A stretch of 64,000 bases of DNA, taken from contig CANTUZ010000007.1 in the NCBI GenBank assembly GCA_947846985.1, positions 30,694,355 through 30,758,354 on the forward strand. The letters are read 5' to 3'. The notes beneath the pieces were generated by a model. It made no database searches and was not told the origin of the DNA. It was given only the letters and a program-made list of their open reading frames with translations. The position numbers and the translations under genes were made by a program. This DNA is from Fratercula arctica (lineage: Eukaryota > Chordata > Aves > Charadriiformes > Alcidae). Shown one piece after another: positions 48,206-63,018 of this stretch; the stretch's first letter is position 1; every line of letters begins with the position of its first letter.

Positions 48206-51200
48206 AAGGTTTTATCTACTTTTTTTTTTTTTTTCTTCAGTTGTAATCAGTTTAGTTAAAGTCTCTGGAATTTGTGGACTTTGGATATTTTGTAGCTATG
48301 GAATTTCAATTTAAAATCTGTTGTGAATAAACCAAGTATTTTCTCATTAATAAAAAAGCCCCAACCTGTTTAACAAATAAGTATCTCAAGAATAATAAGC
48401 TGACTGTTACAGGGAGAATAACTTCCTGATACTGGTTTCAAGTTGTTAAAGTAAACCACAATGAAAATACAGTAGAATACGAATTTTGTAACGCCAAGCT
48501 AAATAAACTGAAATATAGTCTGTTGAAGTGAATCTACTCACTGACAATTCTGACAACTGCATTAAAATTCATTGTTAGTCGCTATTGCTTCTCCCAACCC
48601 TGGATCTGTTTATTGCTCAAACAACCTCATGGCACTGCAGAGCATCTGAGGGAATGACGGGACTGGTTTTGTTTAGTGGGAGTTTTGAGGACCTTTTCAA
48701 GCTCAAAGTGATGATACGGTTCATTAACTGTTTCTGTTACCGTTAATTTCTTCACGTTCTTTCCGTACTTCTATGTTCATTTATTTCTGGATATAAATGT
48801 TGATGGGACAGTGCAAACAATAGCAGAGATTTTGGGAAGGGGGGGTTATACAATATTGACTGGACAAGCAAGAAGCAGAAAAGGAATCTGAGTTAATACC
48901 TCCACAATGCCTATGACCACAAAGTTGATGCCCATGACATACTGTCAAGGTTTGTGATGGCTGAGCAAGGGTACAGCTAGCAATCCCCCTCTGTGCTAGA
49001 GATTAGTGTACCAGCCTACTATATATGTGTGTGCGCACGTATCTTTATACATATACTTGCCTAGTAATCAGTATATAGGCTAACAAAGTTGGACGACAGT
49101 TGGCTATTGCTCAAACATAGAGCAGAATCAGGACAGCTTTAACACACTGCTACGTAAAGGGGAAAGATAGTGTTGTGTACTGAGATACTGTCCCAGGACA
49201 GTCCTTTAGACATTTCTCATCTGTGAGAGGAGCTGATTGGATTGAAACACATCGGAAATTTATGTAGAGACCTTAAACTCATCATGGTGTAGATTTCATC
49301 AGCATATAAAACCAGCCTGCCCATGAAGGTGTTGCATATATGCTTCTTTAGGTTTATCTGTAGCTATTTCAGTAAGGATCCAGTGCAGACTTAGTTTGCT
49401 AATTCCTCTGGAAAGGTTAGCTAGTTACTAAAGACGCAGAATTACCTTTTGCACATATATGTTCTATATAATTATTCTATCCATATTGCATCAGGAGGCA
49501 TAATTTGTGAGGCCAAATCATAGAAAAATGCAGAATTTGCTTTTTTTTTTTGTACCACCTGAAGCTGTTTGGAATTGCACAAAAGCTATTTAAAATGAAA
49601 TTGTTATATTTTAACTTCCAGCGAGATAGAGTTGTGATTTCCCCAGACACCCATAAACTGCATATATTTTCTTTACTTTTTTTTAACCTTCATTTGGGCC
49701 TTTTGTGCTACTCCACTTTCAGGTTGTTGATGCTCAGCTTCTTTTGAAAGGGTATATCCGAATAAATACAAGTTAATAAAGGACAGAGGGTGCAATGGGA
49801 CTTGCTGGGTCATAGAGCTTAGTTCCCTGCCATTGGAGGCAACCAGATCATAGAAATACATTCAGAAATTGGGCTTGTTTTCAAGTTTTTGTCTGTTGTT
49901 TTTATCAGTATTACTTGCGTTATGAAGCTGCTAACGTTCTTAAAATCCTCACTGCTTGAATCTGTTTACCAATTTCCATTAACAAACAGTCAGTTTGTAC
50001 ATGAGTCTTTCTTTTCTCATTTAGTTGAAGTTAAGCTAAAAGAAAAGTCAACTCAGTTTCTAGCCTTCATTTAGGGAAGATGCACTTTCTTAAAAATTTC
50101 ATCTAAGATACAAAATGTATGCAATTATCTGCTGTGATTAAAAATCACTTGATTTTGATGATTAGTGGCTATAATTAAAAGGTCTGACCAGTCTTTTGTG
50201 AAAAGGGGTTTAGCATTTTTTCTGTCTCACTGGGATAATTCTCGGGATTGTGTTTGTGAGATTCAGTAAATTCCCCAGGATGTAGTGGAAAAGTTACCAC
50301 TGGAAAAAGTGGATAGTTTGTAACAGTGAAATTAGCTGAAGCTCATCTTGCTTTACATAGCATGTGTTAATAATAAGCATGATGGAAAGGGCCCCAAGGA
50401 AGAGAGGTAAAAATGGAGGCACCAAATTTCCATATAAAATTGTGTTTATTTAAGAATTGTATCTCAGGAAAGGTTTCCCTTTTGCCCCTGCAATCCCCCC
50501 ATATAAATTTCTACATGGGTGGGGAAAGAGGTGTTTTTCTCCTCTTATAACTCTGTAATCATAATCAAATCCCAGCACAGCAGTGAGTTTTGTTTCTACC
50601 AATGCAGTTTAGAGCATTCCCTCTTCTCCCCATGGGTCACACATTGAAGTTTCTGTAAATTAGTAATGTTAATCAATATACAGTTTACTAGGATATCTCA
50701 CTCAACTGAGTTAAATTTCCTTGGTTAAACCAGGAACTCTCTTTTTCTTTCCAGTTTGTACCTTTTAGATATCAATTCTGTATCTCATAAGTGATTTATA
50801 GGCCATGCAGTAACTCATTTAAGGTTAAATGCACGTTTGGGTGCAACATGAGTTAAGTGATTTCGACTTATCCTTTTAGGCCGTAGAAGACAACAAAACT
50901 CTATATTAAATAATAGTAGAATAGAAATACACTGTGAAACTAGATGAGTATTATGCCTGGTTAGAAAATTTAGCGGAGTGTTTTTCCTAAATGGTATGTA
51001 GTCCTAATAATTGCAATGAAGAAAAGAGGAATATTTCTGTGAAAAATACTTTCAAGATTTGTAAACCTTCAGGGATTTAATCTTTCATCTTCAAAACTTC
51101 ATTACTCTAAAGACATTAACTTTGTAAAGAGTTTGCTATATAAAAGAGTTGCCATTCTGACAAAGAACCTTGAAAAACTCACAAGAATTTCTGATGAAAG

Positions 51201-52176
51201 CATGTTAAAACATTTGATGTAGATAAATAACACACATGCATATTCATGTTTAAAGTTATTGCAAAAGTTTGATAAGACAGCAGTGAAAACAAATAATTGA
51301 TTCAAGATAAGATTACTTTGGCAAGAGAAAAATTAACTTCAAGATGAAATAAATACAGTAACAGATAATAATAACAAAAATCAACTTTACTGGGAAATAT
51401 AGATAGGGTCAAAGCCATAAATACAGTTACCATATATTTATTTCTTAATCTCCCAAAGCTGTTTTCTTTAGACATTTGACTATTGTTAAGTTTATCTACA
51501 GTTTTTACCTGCACTTTTTCATCATGATTATCAAGGTACTGTCTTTGAACAGAAATAATATGCCTTCTACCAAAGTGAGATATGCCAACAGTTGTCATTA
51601 TCCTCTTGACTGTCTTGTCATCATGCCCTCTTGAAAAACACCTTCTTTATGCTTACCTTAATTACAGTCAAGATGCAAATTCTGTGTAAACTGTCACAGT
51701 AAGAATCTATTCAAGAAAGGAGCAACATGTGTTTGTAATCAAACTGGGACTGCAGATTCTTTCATCTGCATATTCTGAAATACAAAACACAAACAATTCC
51801 TCCTTCTCCATGAAAAGAAATTAAATACTGATTGAGTAGTCTCTAACATAATAATTTCCCCTACCTACAGCTCATATTCTTATATCCTGTAGTATTAGCT
51901 TGTTTTATGATGTAACCTTTGCTTTTAAAAGATCCCTTACCAGCACTCCCAAATTCAGTATGTCCTTAGGGAGCAGGGGATGGAAGTGGAAAGGGTCAAC
52001 ACTGCAGTATAAATTCTTCGTTGGGAAAGTGCTCCAATGTACTCTACCCCTTTTAGGCTGTCTCATCTGTCCTTGCTACATGCCAAGTGAATTGCTGCTG
52101 TAAATAAAAGAACCTTCTGGTGAACAGTACCAATATAAAGTAGAAATTTCTTTAAGTAATTAATAGCTTAAGTAGT

Positions 52177-52195
52177 CATCAGCTTTAAGCTGATG
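52177..52195. other. Short inverted repeat CATCAGCT-TTA-AGCTGATG
   Basis: Perfect 8-bp arms around a 3-base loop. Common enough by chance that no function is claimed. Confidence 0.6.
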
Positions 52196-53243
52196 TTTTT
52201 AAAGAATGTGATCCTGGGTAATTTTTTAAAAAGGAATTTGAAAGGTGAGAGGCAGTAGAAGCAGTTAAACCTAGCAGATGGATTAATACTAATACAAATC
52301 TTTGTATTGAATATTACTGCTTTGAATATTAGTTTTGTACTTGTAAATACTATTCATAGCTGCTGAAGAAAAAACAAATGTATGGTATGTGTACTGATAA
52401 TAGACATTGCTATTACCAGTGATCTTTATATGCATGGAATTGAATACATTACAGTAACACGGTTTGGCATATGACACAAAATATTTAGATATGATTTGAA
52501 AATCTACGCCTTCTGTAGTTATGCAGTGTGTCACACCAAGTCTTTTAAACTATTGAGTGTCTCACTGATCTTGGCCCTTAAAAATAATTTTCTTTGTGCA
52601 ATATTTGCATTTGATTCAAACCAACTATTCCTTATAATTTAGCCTTTTACTTCTTGTCTAAAGAGCTACCCCTGAGCTAGTATGAAAATCAAACAGCACT
52701 TTATGCTCCTGTATATGTGATATTTAGACTTGAAGGGGCAAAGGAAAAGGCAATAGAAGTACCGGTTTCAGAACTCAATTGCTTCATATCAATACACTGA
52801 TGTTTTTCAAACATATCTTTCTTTGTTTAAAAATTATATCCTATAATAATACATTATTTTAGAATAGATGTGCTATTATACAGTGCTATGCCTGTTTGGG
52901 CACAATCCAGTTCTGCTGAAGAAATATGTTAGCTGGTATTGCAGCAAGATGAGCTTTATGAGAAAAGACAATGTTTAGTATCTCAGAGGAAAATCTATGA
53001 TCTACCACTCTTATTTTCATTGAAATCAGAATTTTTTGGCTTTAACAACAGGTGTGATGGACATGTGCACATGCACATGTTCCTTGTTTGTAGCAGTTGA
53101 AAGAGACAAAACTCTGTATTCTTAATTTTCCTTTACATAAATTTACAGATAAATTAGTATATGTAGAAACATATTTAAATAAACTTAATCTGATGCCTTT
53201 GTCTAGGTTAATATGCCTATAAAATAGATTATCTAGGATATTT

Positions 53244-53817
53244 GTCGCCAGTACGTCGGGGGAGGTGATTCTAGCCCTCTGCTCTTGTGAGACCCCACCT
53301 GGAGTACTGTGTTCACCTTTGGAGTCGTCAGTATAGGAAGGACACGGACCTGTTGGAGCGGGTCCAGAGGAGGGCCACGAAGATGATCAGAGAGCTGGAG
53401 CACCTCTCCTGTGAGGACAGGCTGAGAGAGCTGGGGTTGTTCAGTCTGGAGAAGAGAAGGCTCTGGGGAGACCTTATAGCGGCCTTCCAGTACCTAAAGG
53501 GGGCCTACAGGAAGGGTGGGGAAGGACTCTTGATCAGTGATTGTTATGATAGGACATGGGGTAGTGGCCTCAAGTTGAGAGAGGGTAGATTTAGACTGGA
53601 TATCAGGAAAAAATTCTTTACTGTAAGGGTAGTGAGGCATTGGCACAGGTTGCCCAGAGAAGCTGTGGCTGCCCCATCCCTGGAGGTGTTCAAGGCCAGG
53701 CTGGATGAGGCTTTGAGCAGCCTGGTCTAGCGGGAGGTGTCGCTGCCCAGGGCAGGGGGGTTGGAACTAGGTGATCTTTAATGTACCTTCTAGCTCTAAC
53801 CATACCATTCTATGATT
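53244..53817 (+). mobile_element. 5'-truncated CR1 LINE
   Basis: Starts around CGCCAGTACGTCGGGGGAGG, which corresponds to the CR1 segment coding just before the VRPHLEYC motif. It ends at ATTCTATGATTGG with a single eroded tail octamer. A short deletion near 53278 relative to other copies (the TCTACTC-like stretch before CTCTTGTGAG) shifts the frame. Compared with the 12770 copy it belongs to a different CR1 variant (RRATKMIRELEHLSCEDRLR, FQYLKGAYRKGG). 3' UTR block: GGTTGGAACTAGGTGATC. Confidence 0.95.
53287..53730 (+). CDS. Remnant open frame of CR1 ORF2 C-terminus
   Basis: This is a 147-codon open frame, nominally starting at GTG (Val in the true CR1 frame), stopping at the natural CR1 TAG. 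In order it shows [77 protein letters not shown] and HWHRLPREAVAAPSLEVFK, the CR1 RT C-terminal region. It lacks the polymerase palm and the endonuclease and has no promoter of its own. It is a molecular fossil, not a host gene; surviving openness reflects modest age. Confidence 0.8.
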   Translation: MRPHLEYCVHLWSRQYRKDTDLLERVQRRATKMIRELEHLSCEDRLRELGLFSLEKRRLWGDLIAAFQYLKGAYRKGGEGLLISDCYDRTWGSGLKLREGRFRLDIRKKFFTVRVVRHWHRLPREAVAAPSLEVFKARLDEALSSLV

Positions 53818-55480
53818 GGAAAAGTCTGGATACTTGATTGATTAGAGGAACAATGAAATTAAGTGTTACTGGGTTACTATTATTATGCAAAACCTGAACA
53901 ACCAAGATTTTTCAAGAATCACTTACTGTTACATTTATTATATTAATATACCAATGCCTGCAAAGCACATGAAATCCAGCATATAAGCTGTGAATCATTT
54001 CTTATCTCAGCATAAATATTTTTCTGTTTTTTCCATTCCTCTTCTTTAACTCTTGTGCTTACAAGTATATAACAATGTTATTGGGAAGAAGGAATAATCT
54101 TTGGATCTCTCTATTTTTATAACTTGAAGGAAATAGCTATATCATATTTTCTTCACTTGTCTAGAATGCTCAATGCTGTAGATTACTACAAAATCTTGGC
54201 CTGTCAACATCATCAAAAGAATTGATTAGGCCAATTTTCTCACCTATAATTAAAAAAGTCACTAGAACTTAACTCAGCTCAGGTGCTCCTCATTATTTAT
54301 TTGGATCGTTTCATGTAAGAATGCTCAGCATACATCAGTCTAAATCTGAACTCAGTATAATTTACAAAATACTGTACTTTGTTCCATGTGCTTGCTAGAA
54401 CAAACAAATTGCACTTGCGGCAGCCTCTTCGTCAATACCAGAAGTGTATCTTTTCTACCCTCACAAAATCAAGGAAATGTCAATGTTCAGAGAAGAGAAA
54501 CATTAAACAACTTCAATTAAATGACGTCAGCCTTAGTAGGTATATTCTTTACCAACATGAACACAAGCATAGACCTATAAGGATTGGCATATATTTTCTA
54601 TAAGCAAATAACCTAATGGTGAAACCATGTTCAGCTCATATGGAAGGTGAGCTGCTTTCAGGTATGAATGGGGTAACACGTAAAAACATTAGATTTTTAG
54701 CTCGAAGATGTCAAGCAATACTAGAGCTATGTGAAAAGTTTTATATAGTATCACCATAATTTTTGTTGACCAATATACGTGCATGTTTTGTTGAGATAAA
54801 TTATTCTACCTGCACCATTCTTTTAATGTCTAAGTTTTGAATGGCAGGGAATTCCTTACTCTCCAACTCTGTAGGCTAAAATTACGGGTGGATCATTAAG
54901 AAGAAGCAGTATCTGCGTATGCTTTGCCAAGTTATTCTTCAAGATAATTACTCCCCAACTAGTGCCCCCTAGGTTTTAAATTCCCAGTTCAACACCATGA
55001 GTTGAACTCAGCCCCATAACTGATAAACCACATTTGAGAGCAAAACTTACCTCCCTGGTTTTTTATACTACAATGAAGTCAGTAGAATCCTGTCTGTGTG
55101 TGGCATGGTAATAGATTTTTTTTTTTTCTTTTGGAAAAAAGTTGCTAAACGCATTTTAATAGGTTTTACAGGTCTATGGAATGACATCAGAGGGCAATTC
55201 AAAAGGTCTCTCCATCATGAAGAGCTTCTTAAAGTAAATATGCGTATATCTTTTTTGTACAATGTTGCTGTCATTTACTTCTTAGTGCTCTTACACTTAA
55301 ATTGTTCTTTCCTAACTCACTGCAAAAATTCTCGTCTCCGTTGCTAACCTTTTTTATAATGACAAAATGCAAGATGGTTTTGTTGAAAATCCCTTTATTG
55401 ATTGAATTGTTTTCAACTGATACCATGTTCCTTCTATTAAAGGGAACTCAGAAAAGTAAGAGCCAAACAATTTTGTAAGT

Positions 55481-55560
55481 GTACTTATGTGATTATGGCT
55501 AAATTATTATGTACTTTTGTGTGATTTTGTGATTATGTACTTATGTGATATATGGCTAAA
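55481..55560. repeat. Imperfect local duplication, about 57-bp period
   Basis: GTACTTATGTGATTATGGCT at 55481-55500 recurs as TACTTATGTGATATATGGCT at 55538-55557, with a partial third copy between them (GTACTTTTGTGTGATTTTGT at 55511-55530). This is a small tandem array made by slippage. Confidence 0.8.
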
Positions 55561-58500
55561 GATTTTTTTCTTTTTTTTAGCATTTCTTCAGGTTAGTGTC
55601 TGAACAGTAAATTTTCTGCAGTAGAAATTACCCTTAAAAAAAATAATCTGTCAAGACCTATTCTATGCACTATTTTAGTTCTTGATAACTATTGCAGTTT
55701 TTATAACTATTTTTTTAGAGAAGGAAAATAACATTTTCCATAGGTACTTGGGAAAGGAAAAGGATGTGAATTAATTCAGTTCACTAAGACTTAATTTTAT
55801 CATTTACTGCCTTTTTCAGTGAGTCATTTGCTGGACAGTTAAAATTACTCTGGTATTTAACGGATCTTAGCACATAGACTGCTTTTCTCCTTGTCATGGC
55901 TAAGTGAAATTGTACTTTCTGAAGTCCAGAATTACTGTTGCTTTCATTAGATATGCAAGTTTTAACTGACTGAAGTATGAATGGAGTTTTGACAGACTTC
56001 TACTGAGTGTTTATAAACAGCTTCTAGTTATAAATTTTAATGAAAACATAATAGTCTTATTACTTTTTCTTTGTAACATTTATTTTGGGTATTTCTTTTT
56101 TTTTTTTTTTTTCTTTCTCTGAAGTGTAAAGTAAAAGAGCTCTGCTTTATCCATTCCTGGTGGCTCATGAGTTTGTCAGGGATGCTGATGTTTCACTTTC
56201 CAGTTCTTTCAGTGAAAAGGCATTGAGCCAGGAGCTTACAAGAGAAAGAGGGTCTCTCACTTTGTCTTCTGTGTGTTTCTGGTTGCCTTGGAAGTATCCT
56301 CTTCCTATTGATGTGGTTTCATCCTGCAGGGAAACCTTCTTAGCGTCCCTTCACCCTGCTAAGTCTGAGATTTTGCTGTGAGACACATGAATTCTTTGTC
56401 AATCACAAAGTCAGTCACTGAAACCTGCGTCTGTGACCAGTATCGTCGTCTGCACCTTAAAATATTTTGGCCTGTTACACTTAGACTCTTTCCCAGCTTT
56501 GCTGCTGGTGCCCAGGGGGGCAGCGAGCACTGGGGGAAGGCACACTGCAGCAGCAGCGTTTCAAGGGCTGTCCAGACACAGTGTCTCATACAAGTAGGAA
56601 AAGATATATGAAGTTATGGACAAGGAAATGAGTTTGGGAATCCCCTTTCAATGCTCCTAAATGACATTTATCTCATAAAGAACTCCCAACTGTGACATTT
56701 TGTCATAACAGAGAAAGTAATATTTTGCCTTAAAAGCTTTATCTTGTTGCCAGCTCTGTGCAGCAAAAATAGGCTGCTGCAGCCCTTCTCCCGTGTTAGA
56801 AAGTCAACCTCAAGCACAGAATAGCCTTTCCCAAGTGGACCCTATCTAGGATCCTTTTTTCTTTTTTATGTCTTATGCATCTTTTGTCGTTTTAGTGTAT
56901 AAAAGTAAACTGTTTTGTTTTCCACTTCTGAAGAAGTCATCATTAACCAAAAATTTTATGCAACCTCTCACTGTGATCAACTCCTTTCCCACAAGTGTAT
57001 CCCATCTAACAAGTATTAATAAATATATATCACTACATTATGGAGGCACCTGTGATTCAAGCACTCTCTGTATTCCCTTCTATTTTGGAAAGAGCATCAT
57101 AAAAGATTAGATTGATCATGTCTAGCTTAACTCCAAATAACTGTTTTTAGGAAACTAAAAATAATTTTTGTGAAATATTAGTAATATCTCTACATACAAA
57201 AAAGAATAAAATAGAGGTAAAAAACCCCCACTTCACGTTTTTAATAGATGTTTTTTAAATTATTCTGTTCTAACATGTTTTTCTTCTTTTTCATTGATGA
57301 AGTCAAAAAGTATTCAGTATTCTCAAGGTAATACTTAATAAAAAGTTGCATAAACAAATAGCTAAACTCCAATGGGAAAATTCTGTTCTTCAGAGAGATA
57401 TATTGTCAATATTTTCCATTCAATTTAGGGATTAATGTATCTGGTTACAAGGATTCTAGCTCTTTATTTTTCTGTTGTACGATATTGATTATGAATATAA
57501 TTCATCGATTTATAGACTCTGAGTCACTATGAAAATGTTCTTCTGTTTCCTTCTCTATTTTTAAACAACCATCTTTTAAATCATCCTGCTGTGCCACTTC
57601 ATCCACTCTTAAAGGTTCAAATATTCAAGTTATCTGCTAATTTGTAACCATAAAAAGCATTTTATTGTTTCACTTACCTGCCCTAGGAAAAATTATCCCA
57701 ATATTGAGTTATGTGACCTTTAGATTCTTTCACAAATAGTGAAGCAGGTAGCAATTTAGTTCAGGCTTTTAGTGAAATCTAGCTCATCAGTCTGTGTGTA
57801 TTCTTGAACTCCAGTCTTAATGTTGATTGAACCTGGTGCTGTTATTGATTTAACAATGTAAATTTTCAGAAAGAATCTGTATTTAACTGCACAAATGAAA
57901 TATTTATAGGAAGATACCATCCCATTTTCTACCCATTTGTCTGGACATTTAATTGCAGAAAATATTATTCTAAATTAGATAAAAAAATGAGGGAGCTTTT
58001 ACAAATGCCAGATACGTTTTTGAAATTGAGTGTGCTTAACGATAGACATATGCTGAACTGTAATGTTTTCCATCTTTCTCTTTCTCCTAAATTCTAACAG
58101 TCCCATTTCCCTTCACACGTTTTTAGTGAAACCACAGTTCTGTCTATTAATAGTCAGTGACTTCTGTAAAAGAGTTGACAGAATACATGTATCCATCTAA
58201 CTCAAATACATGTTTCTACAAATACTACTTCCATATTGAGGCTATTTCAAATGGTACTCAAACTCCTCATTGACCAGTGATTTATTTTGTGGAGAAGTGA
58301 GCTTTTCAGTTCTTGAGAATGAAAACAGAAATTACTGTGAAGCTTGAAAGAATAAACCAATATAGCCAGAGAATTTTTTCTGTAATGTTGTCATTTGTCT
58401 CCCTTTTGTGCATGGCTTTAAGTCAGTCATAGAGCACAATACGTTGTAAGCTAATAGTATTATAATATTTCATGAGCTAAGTGTGTTTGAAACCGATTTG

Positions 58501-61500
58501 TAAACTCTGTAAGTCTTTTTACATTTCCTAAACGCAACTGGGACGATTTAAATAAAGTTCCTTGGTACTGAAGCAGCTCAATGGCAGTGCAGCACATTTC
58601 CATGAAAGCTATAATGTTTATGAATTAAATGGGTTGGAAAGTTCAAAACCATCTTAATCGTTTTTGCTTTTCCAGTTTTCTTGTTCATTTTGCTTATTAC
58701 CATGGTGCTTGTCACGTATCCTGTCTATGAAAGATCTCAGCATTGGATTGCATTCTGCTTTCTTTACATACTTTGCAATAAAAATTTCCTTAGTTGTAAG
58801 AAAAACAGTATGTGACCAAGATAAGGTGATAGACACTATTATTAGGACATAAATGATTTACAAATCCAAATTTTTCTCAAAAGGGTAGTGACAAGGAAAG
58901 TACTCAGACTACTGGTTTCCTTCCAGGTGGCAAGACCTGGTAGTGTACCTATGCCACACACATTGCACCCACCTGTGGTGCATATGAAGATTACAGCGTT
59001 ATTTCTGTTCCTGCTGTCAGTAAGCATGAGTATCAGCTGTAAGGGTAGCTTGGGCCTTAGATATCTACACAGTTATCTCTACATATATTTGATCTATAAG
59101 AAAGATCTATGTAACTGAAAGAAGACAGAAAAAAATGTTGGGATGTATAACAGCTTAAAGGTAGATAATTTATCTAGTGAGACATGTCAACATTTGTTTA
59201 AAAAATAAAATTGCAATGTACTTTTACTTCGAAAAATTTGTTGACCTTACTCAAACTGTGTACCTTATTTCAGCAAAATCTGTATCATAGCTGTCTGGTG
59301 TCAATGACAACATTTCAGCCACAGCTTTTCTCAGAGCCACACCAACAAAGTTTTGCACTAATGTTTCAATTCAAATTTCCTATATCCAATTTGATTAGTT
59401 ATTGAATGTCTACATGCAGTAGTGGAGTTGAGCTCAGCTGTGCTGCCTAAAACACTGTCCCAAAGTATTAATGTTCTCCATGCAATTTCCTGCACTTCAA
59501 AAGGGAAACAAAAATGTGCTCTGCATATCATCTAGGAAAAGTGCTATGCTACTTTGTGTAGTAATATGCTGTGTAATTAAGTGACTTCACAGTTAAGTCA
59601 AATTTCTCTCTGTGCAGACAACTTTAGTGAAGTATGGATGTGGTTGGAGAATTTCTTTCTAAGGAATCTCATTTTTCTAAATGCTTTCCTGACACCTTCT
59701 CTTATTCCCAGCTCTGGACTTTTAAAATATAGGTAATAATGTTGAGTTGATGATGTGTTGCATGTTTAGCTCCTGATGCGAATGGATAATTTTTACATTT
59801 CAAAAAAATCTGTATCATTCAAAAATTAACTGCATGTTTATACATCAGAACAGTATCCTTTTTATCTTTTTTATAACATTTAGTAACATTATATGCTTCC
59901 TGCTAAAGTTTCTAAATTACCTGTGAACATTACTCCATTCTGTCTCTTCTCCCACCTTCAAATTAGGTAGTAAATTTTTAATTAAACTTGCCTTGACATT
60001 TTAAGGACGCTGAATATCTTTGTCATTTACACAACAGATAACAAAGTAATCCAATTTTCTGGCCTCCCACAAGTTATCCCTTCAAAGAATACAGCTCTTG
60101 CTTCCCGTGTTTAAAATAAGCATTACCCTTAGCCTAGCAACCACTGTCAATTACTAATCTTTTATTATTGGCTCCAGGGAAAGATTAAAGGAAGAGCTGA
60201 AACATAGCTGACAGTTTGGTTATCGCATCTGGAGTAAATGAAAAGCATGGCCTGAATCCATCAGGGAAGATTAGGAAAATGTGAGAAAATTACTGATGTC
60301 CTTTTACACGTGTAAATTCAAACTCATTCAAAAATTGAGGTATCTAACTTTTGACAGATCTCTTTTATTGCTTATTTCACTGAGGAGTAATGCAGTAGAT
60401 GGCAAAGATAAAGAGGAAATGTGTTCTTATCAGTGAAACAAATGTAGTAATGTTCCTTTACTGTGTGTCTCAGAATATGCCAACAGGGCATAAACTGTTC
60501 CAACTCTTAGCCACACTTGACAACAGGAATGCTTGCTCTCTGTCCTTAACAAAATTGATTAAATTAAATGTTAATAGTTAGTGAGAAGAGGAAAACTTGA
60601 ACAGTTTCCTTATAGAATCTGGTTAAAAGCTGTCATCTTTCGATAAAGGTTTAATAAAATTCCATAACTTATTATTAATATGTGAAATACAATTATTGTT
60701 TCAGAATATGTTGAGGTTAAATTAACTTTCTAGGAATTTAATTTTAAGTTTTTTCAGATTATGGCATAAATAGTATCTGATTATGTGCCTGCATAACATC
60801 TAATGTGATGGGACACTAATCTGGACCTGAACTTGGGTGCTACTGCAGCATTGGAAATAATCCTTTGAAAGGAGTTATTGCTCTGTAAAGTATATAATAT
60901 CTACTTAGGATGCAACAGTGGATTAAAACGTAAATGCCTTCTTCTGCACTTCAAATCTTCTGTCTTATCAAATTGATCTTTTTATCTTTAATGGATTGAA
61001 TGGTAGGTTTAGCTCCTGCAGTATGTATCTAAAACCCCACAGTACATAATGCTGCTATTGAATGTACAAGGTAGTACTTTCCAAAAAAAGGAAAAGAAAA
61101 AAAAAAAAAAGTAAATTGTAGAGCAGGGCAAATACTGGTTTGCAGGAAAGTTGGTACCACTATGATGGAAATCTTTTGAGACGTCAGGCAAAGCTCAAAG
61201 CTTCAAATCACCCTTTATGCTCAAATCCACCTGTGCATCATTGGTGTTTATATATAATTTTTCCTATGGATCAAGACTAGTCTGGACCAAAGGATTACAC
61301 TTCCTCTTTGCATAGGTTGGAACCGGTCTTCTGTGTTAACCTCTTGGCTGCCAAGCTATCTTGGCTGGGCCAGTGGAATGTCCCCTGGAGGTTGTCAACT
61401 GAATGGGTTATTGTGAAATAAGGTTATAAGAACCTGAATTCTATGTTAGATGTTTCAAAACCAGGGTGGATTCTTAATAAAGTTCTGCTTGGGTTTTGAG

Positions 61501-63018
61501 GTTGGAAAGCTAGAGGTAGTTATTCTAACTTCTGAGAAGTTTGCCCATCAGCAGGACACTGTATGAAAGCACGCAGTCTTATGCTTTTGGGTTTTTGTGA
61601 TCCTGACAGGGTTGTGGATGTTCTGGGTGGTGTGGGCAAAACTAAAACCACCAAAGGAACACAGACAAACAGAGAATCTTGAGCTACAAATTAGATGAAA
61701 TTAGCCCTTTTGTTGCATATGGATTTTAAGGGTAGTAGAATAGAATCCTTTTATTTCAAATCTGATGTGCTTTAGATAATAGTCTTAGGTTATCTCCCTA
61801 TTTAATATACTTTAAAAGTTTAAATGACATGATTTCAGTTATGCTCACGAAGGGACATATTAATGCAGTGGTGTGTCATCTTCCAGTCTAAGCATTGTAG
61901 CTGACTAGGAATGAAAACCGAGTGGAAGAAACTTTGATCTTAGCAGATTCAGAGTCAAGAAGCTCCCCAAATGGATTTAGTTCCTTCATGAAAGCTTACC
62001 TTTCTGACTTTTTTCCAAGAACTTTAAGGAACTCTAAGATGATAAGAAGACCTGGAGATTATATCTGTCAAAGATAAATGTACATCAGAAACCCTGTACA
62101 ACCTCAGCTCAGAGGTTACTTTAACAGGCTTTAACATCAGAAATCACTGCATTCTAAGCAGTTTCCAAATTCTATGTATTCATCATAAATCAAAGAATGC
62201 TCTGTTTCAGTTATCTGTGATGCTTAGGATTTTGGTAAATACCTATTCTTTGACAGGAGTTGGTTTTTTTAAATTATATTAACTTTTTTTTTTTTTTTAA
62301 AGTGTGAAGTTCATGCTTCTTAATTCTTACAGAAACATCTTTACCTCACAGGGACTCAGTGAACCCTCAAAATGGCATTCTAACGTTTCTTGAAGTTTTC
62401 TAGTAGACTAGTCTGAGTTTCACAGAGAAGTAAAACTGCAAAACTTGTCTTTATTATCTCGAGGTCTCAGGAGGTCCTAATACAGGAATTTTCACTGATG
62501 TTTCAGTTTTCTTTATCCTGACCCTGCCATAAAGATGACAGCAAGCATAGTGTAACTAAAAGGAATCAATACATGAAAAGTTTTAAAACAGCAACAACAA
62601 AACTTAATTACAGGTTAAAAAACAAACCTAGTGAGGGATTTGAGGTTTATAACTACTCTGTGATCAAACAATATGATTCTTGGAAATTCGGAGGAGTTTA
62701 CTTTTAAAATTAATTCCAAGCTGCAATGAGTAGTGTTGATAGGAAAATAGATATTAAAAAATAATAGGGATCAAAAATTGTATTTCTTACAATGCAGAAT
62801 TCGAATCACTGAAATCCTTAGAAAAGTGTAATTAGTTACTGAATGATACTGTGAAATTCCTTGAAGATGGTAAAATACTTTGGTTATGGAAGAGACCATG
62901 TGCTCACGTAAAGGGCAATATTTGCTGATATGTTGTTTCTTACGGTTTTTTTGAGGCATACTATTTTCTACTGATTCCAATAGAAAATCTTGCAAATATA
63001 GTCTTCCCTTCTGGTCTT

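Larger units (their letters stand above)
41657..53243. other. Unique sequence, no gene seen
   Basis: About 11.6 kb between two CR1s with no supportable gene. It contains GT repeats (41672-41692), a GC-richer patch (42990-43200), the A/C tract at 43392-43489, TA/CA repeats (45107-45132), an A-run (47899-47917), a DR1 motif (48193-48205), TA/TG repeats (49020-49040) and small hairpins (46085-46112, 52177-52195). Open frames of 60-104 codons, including 44815-45129 and 51302-51598, have no secure domain. Confidence 0.5.

Noticed and set aside
54990..55085. Faint resemblance to old amniote repeats (TACAATGAAGTCAGTAGAATC)
   Set aside because: Only one block resembles the remembered pattern, which is not enough to call an element.
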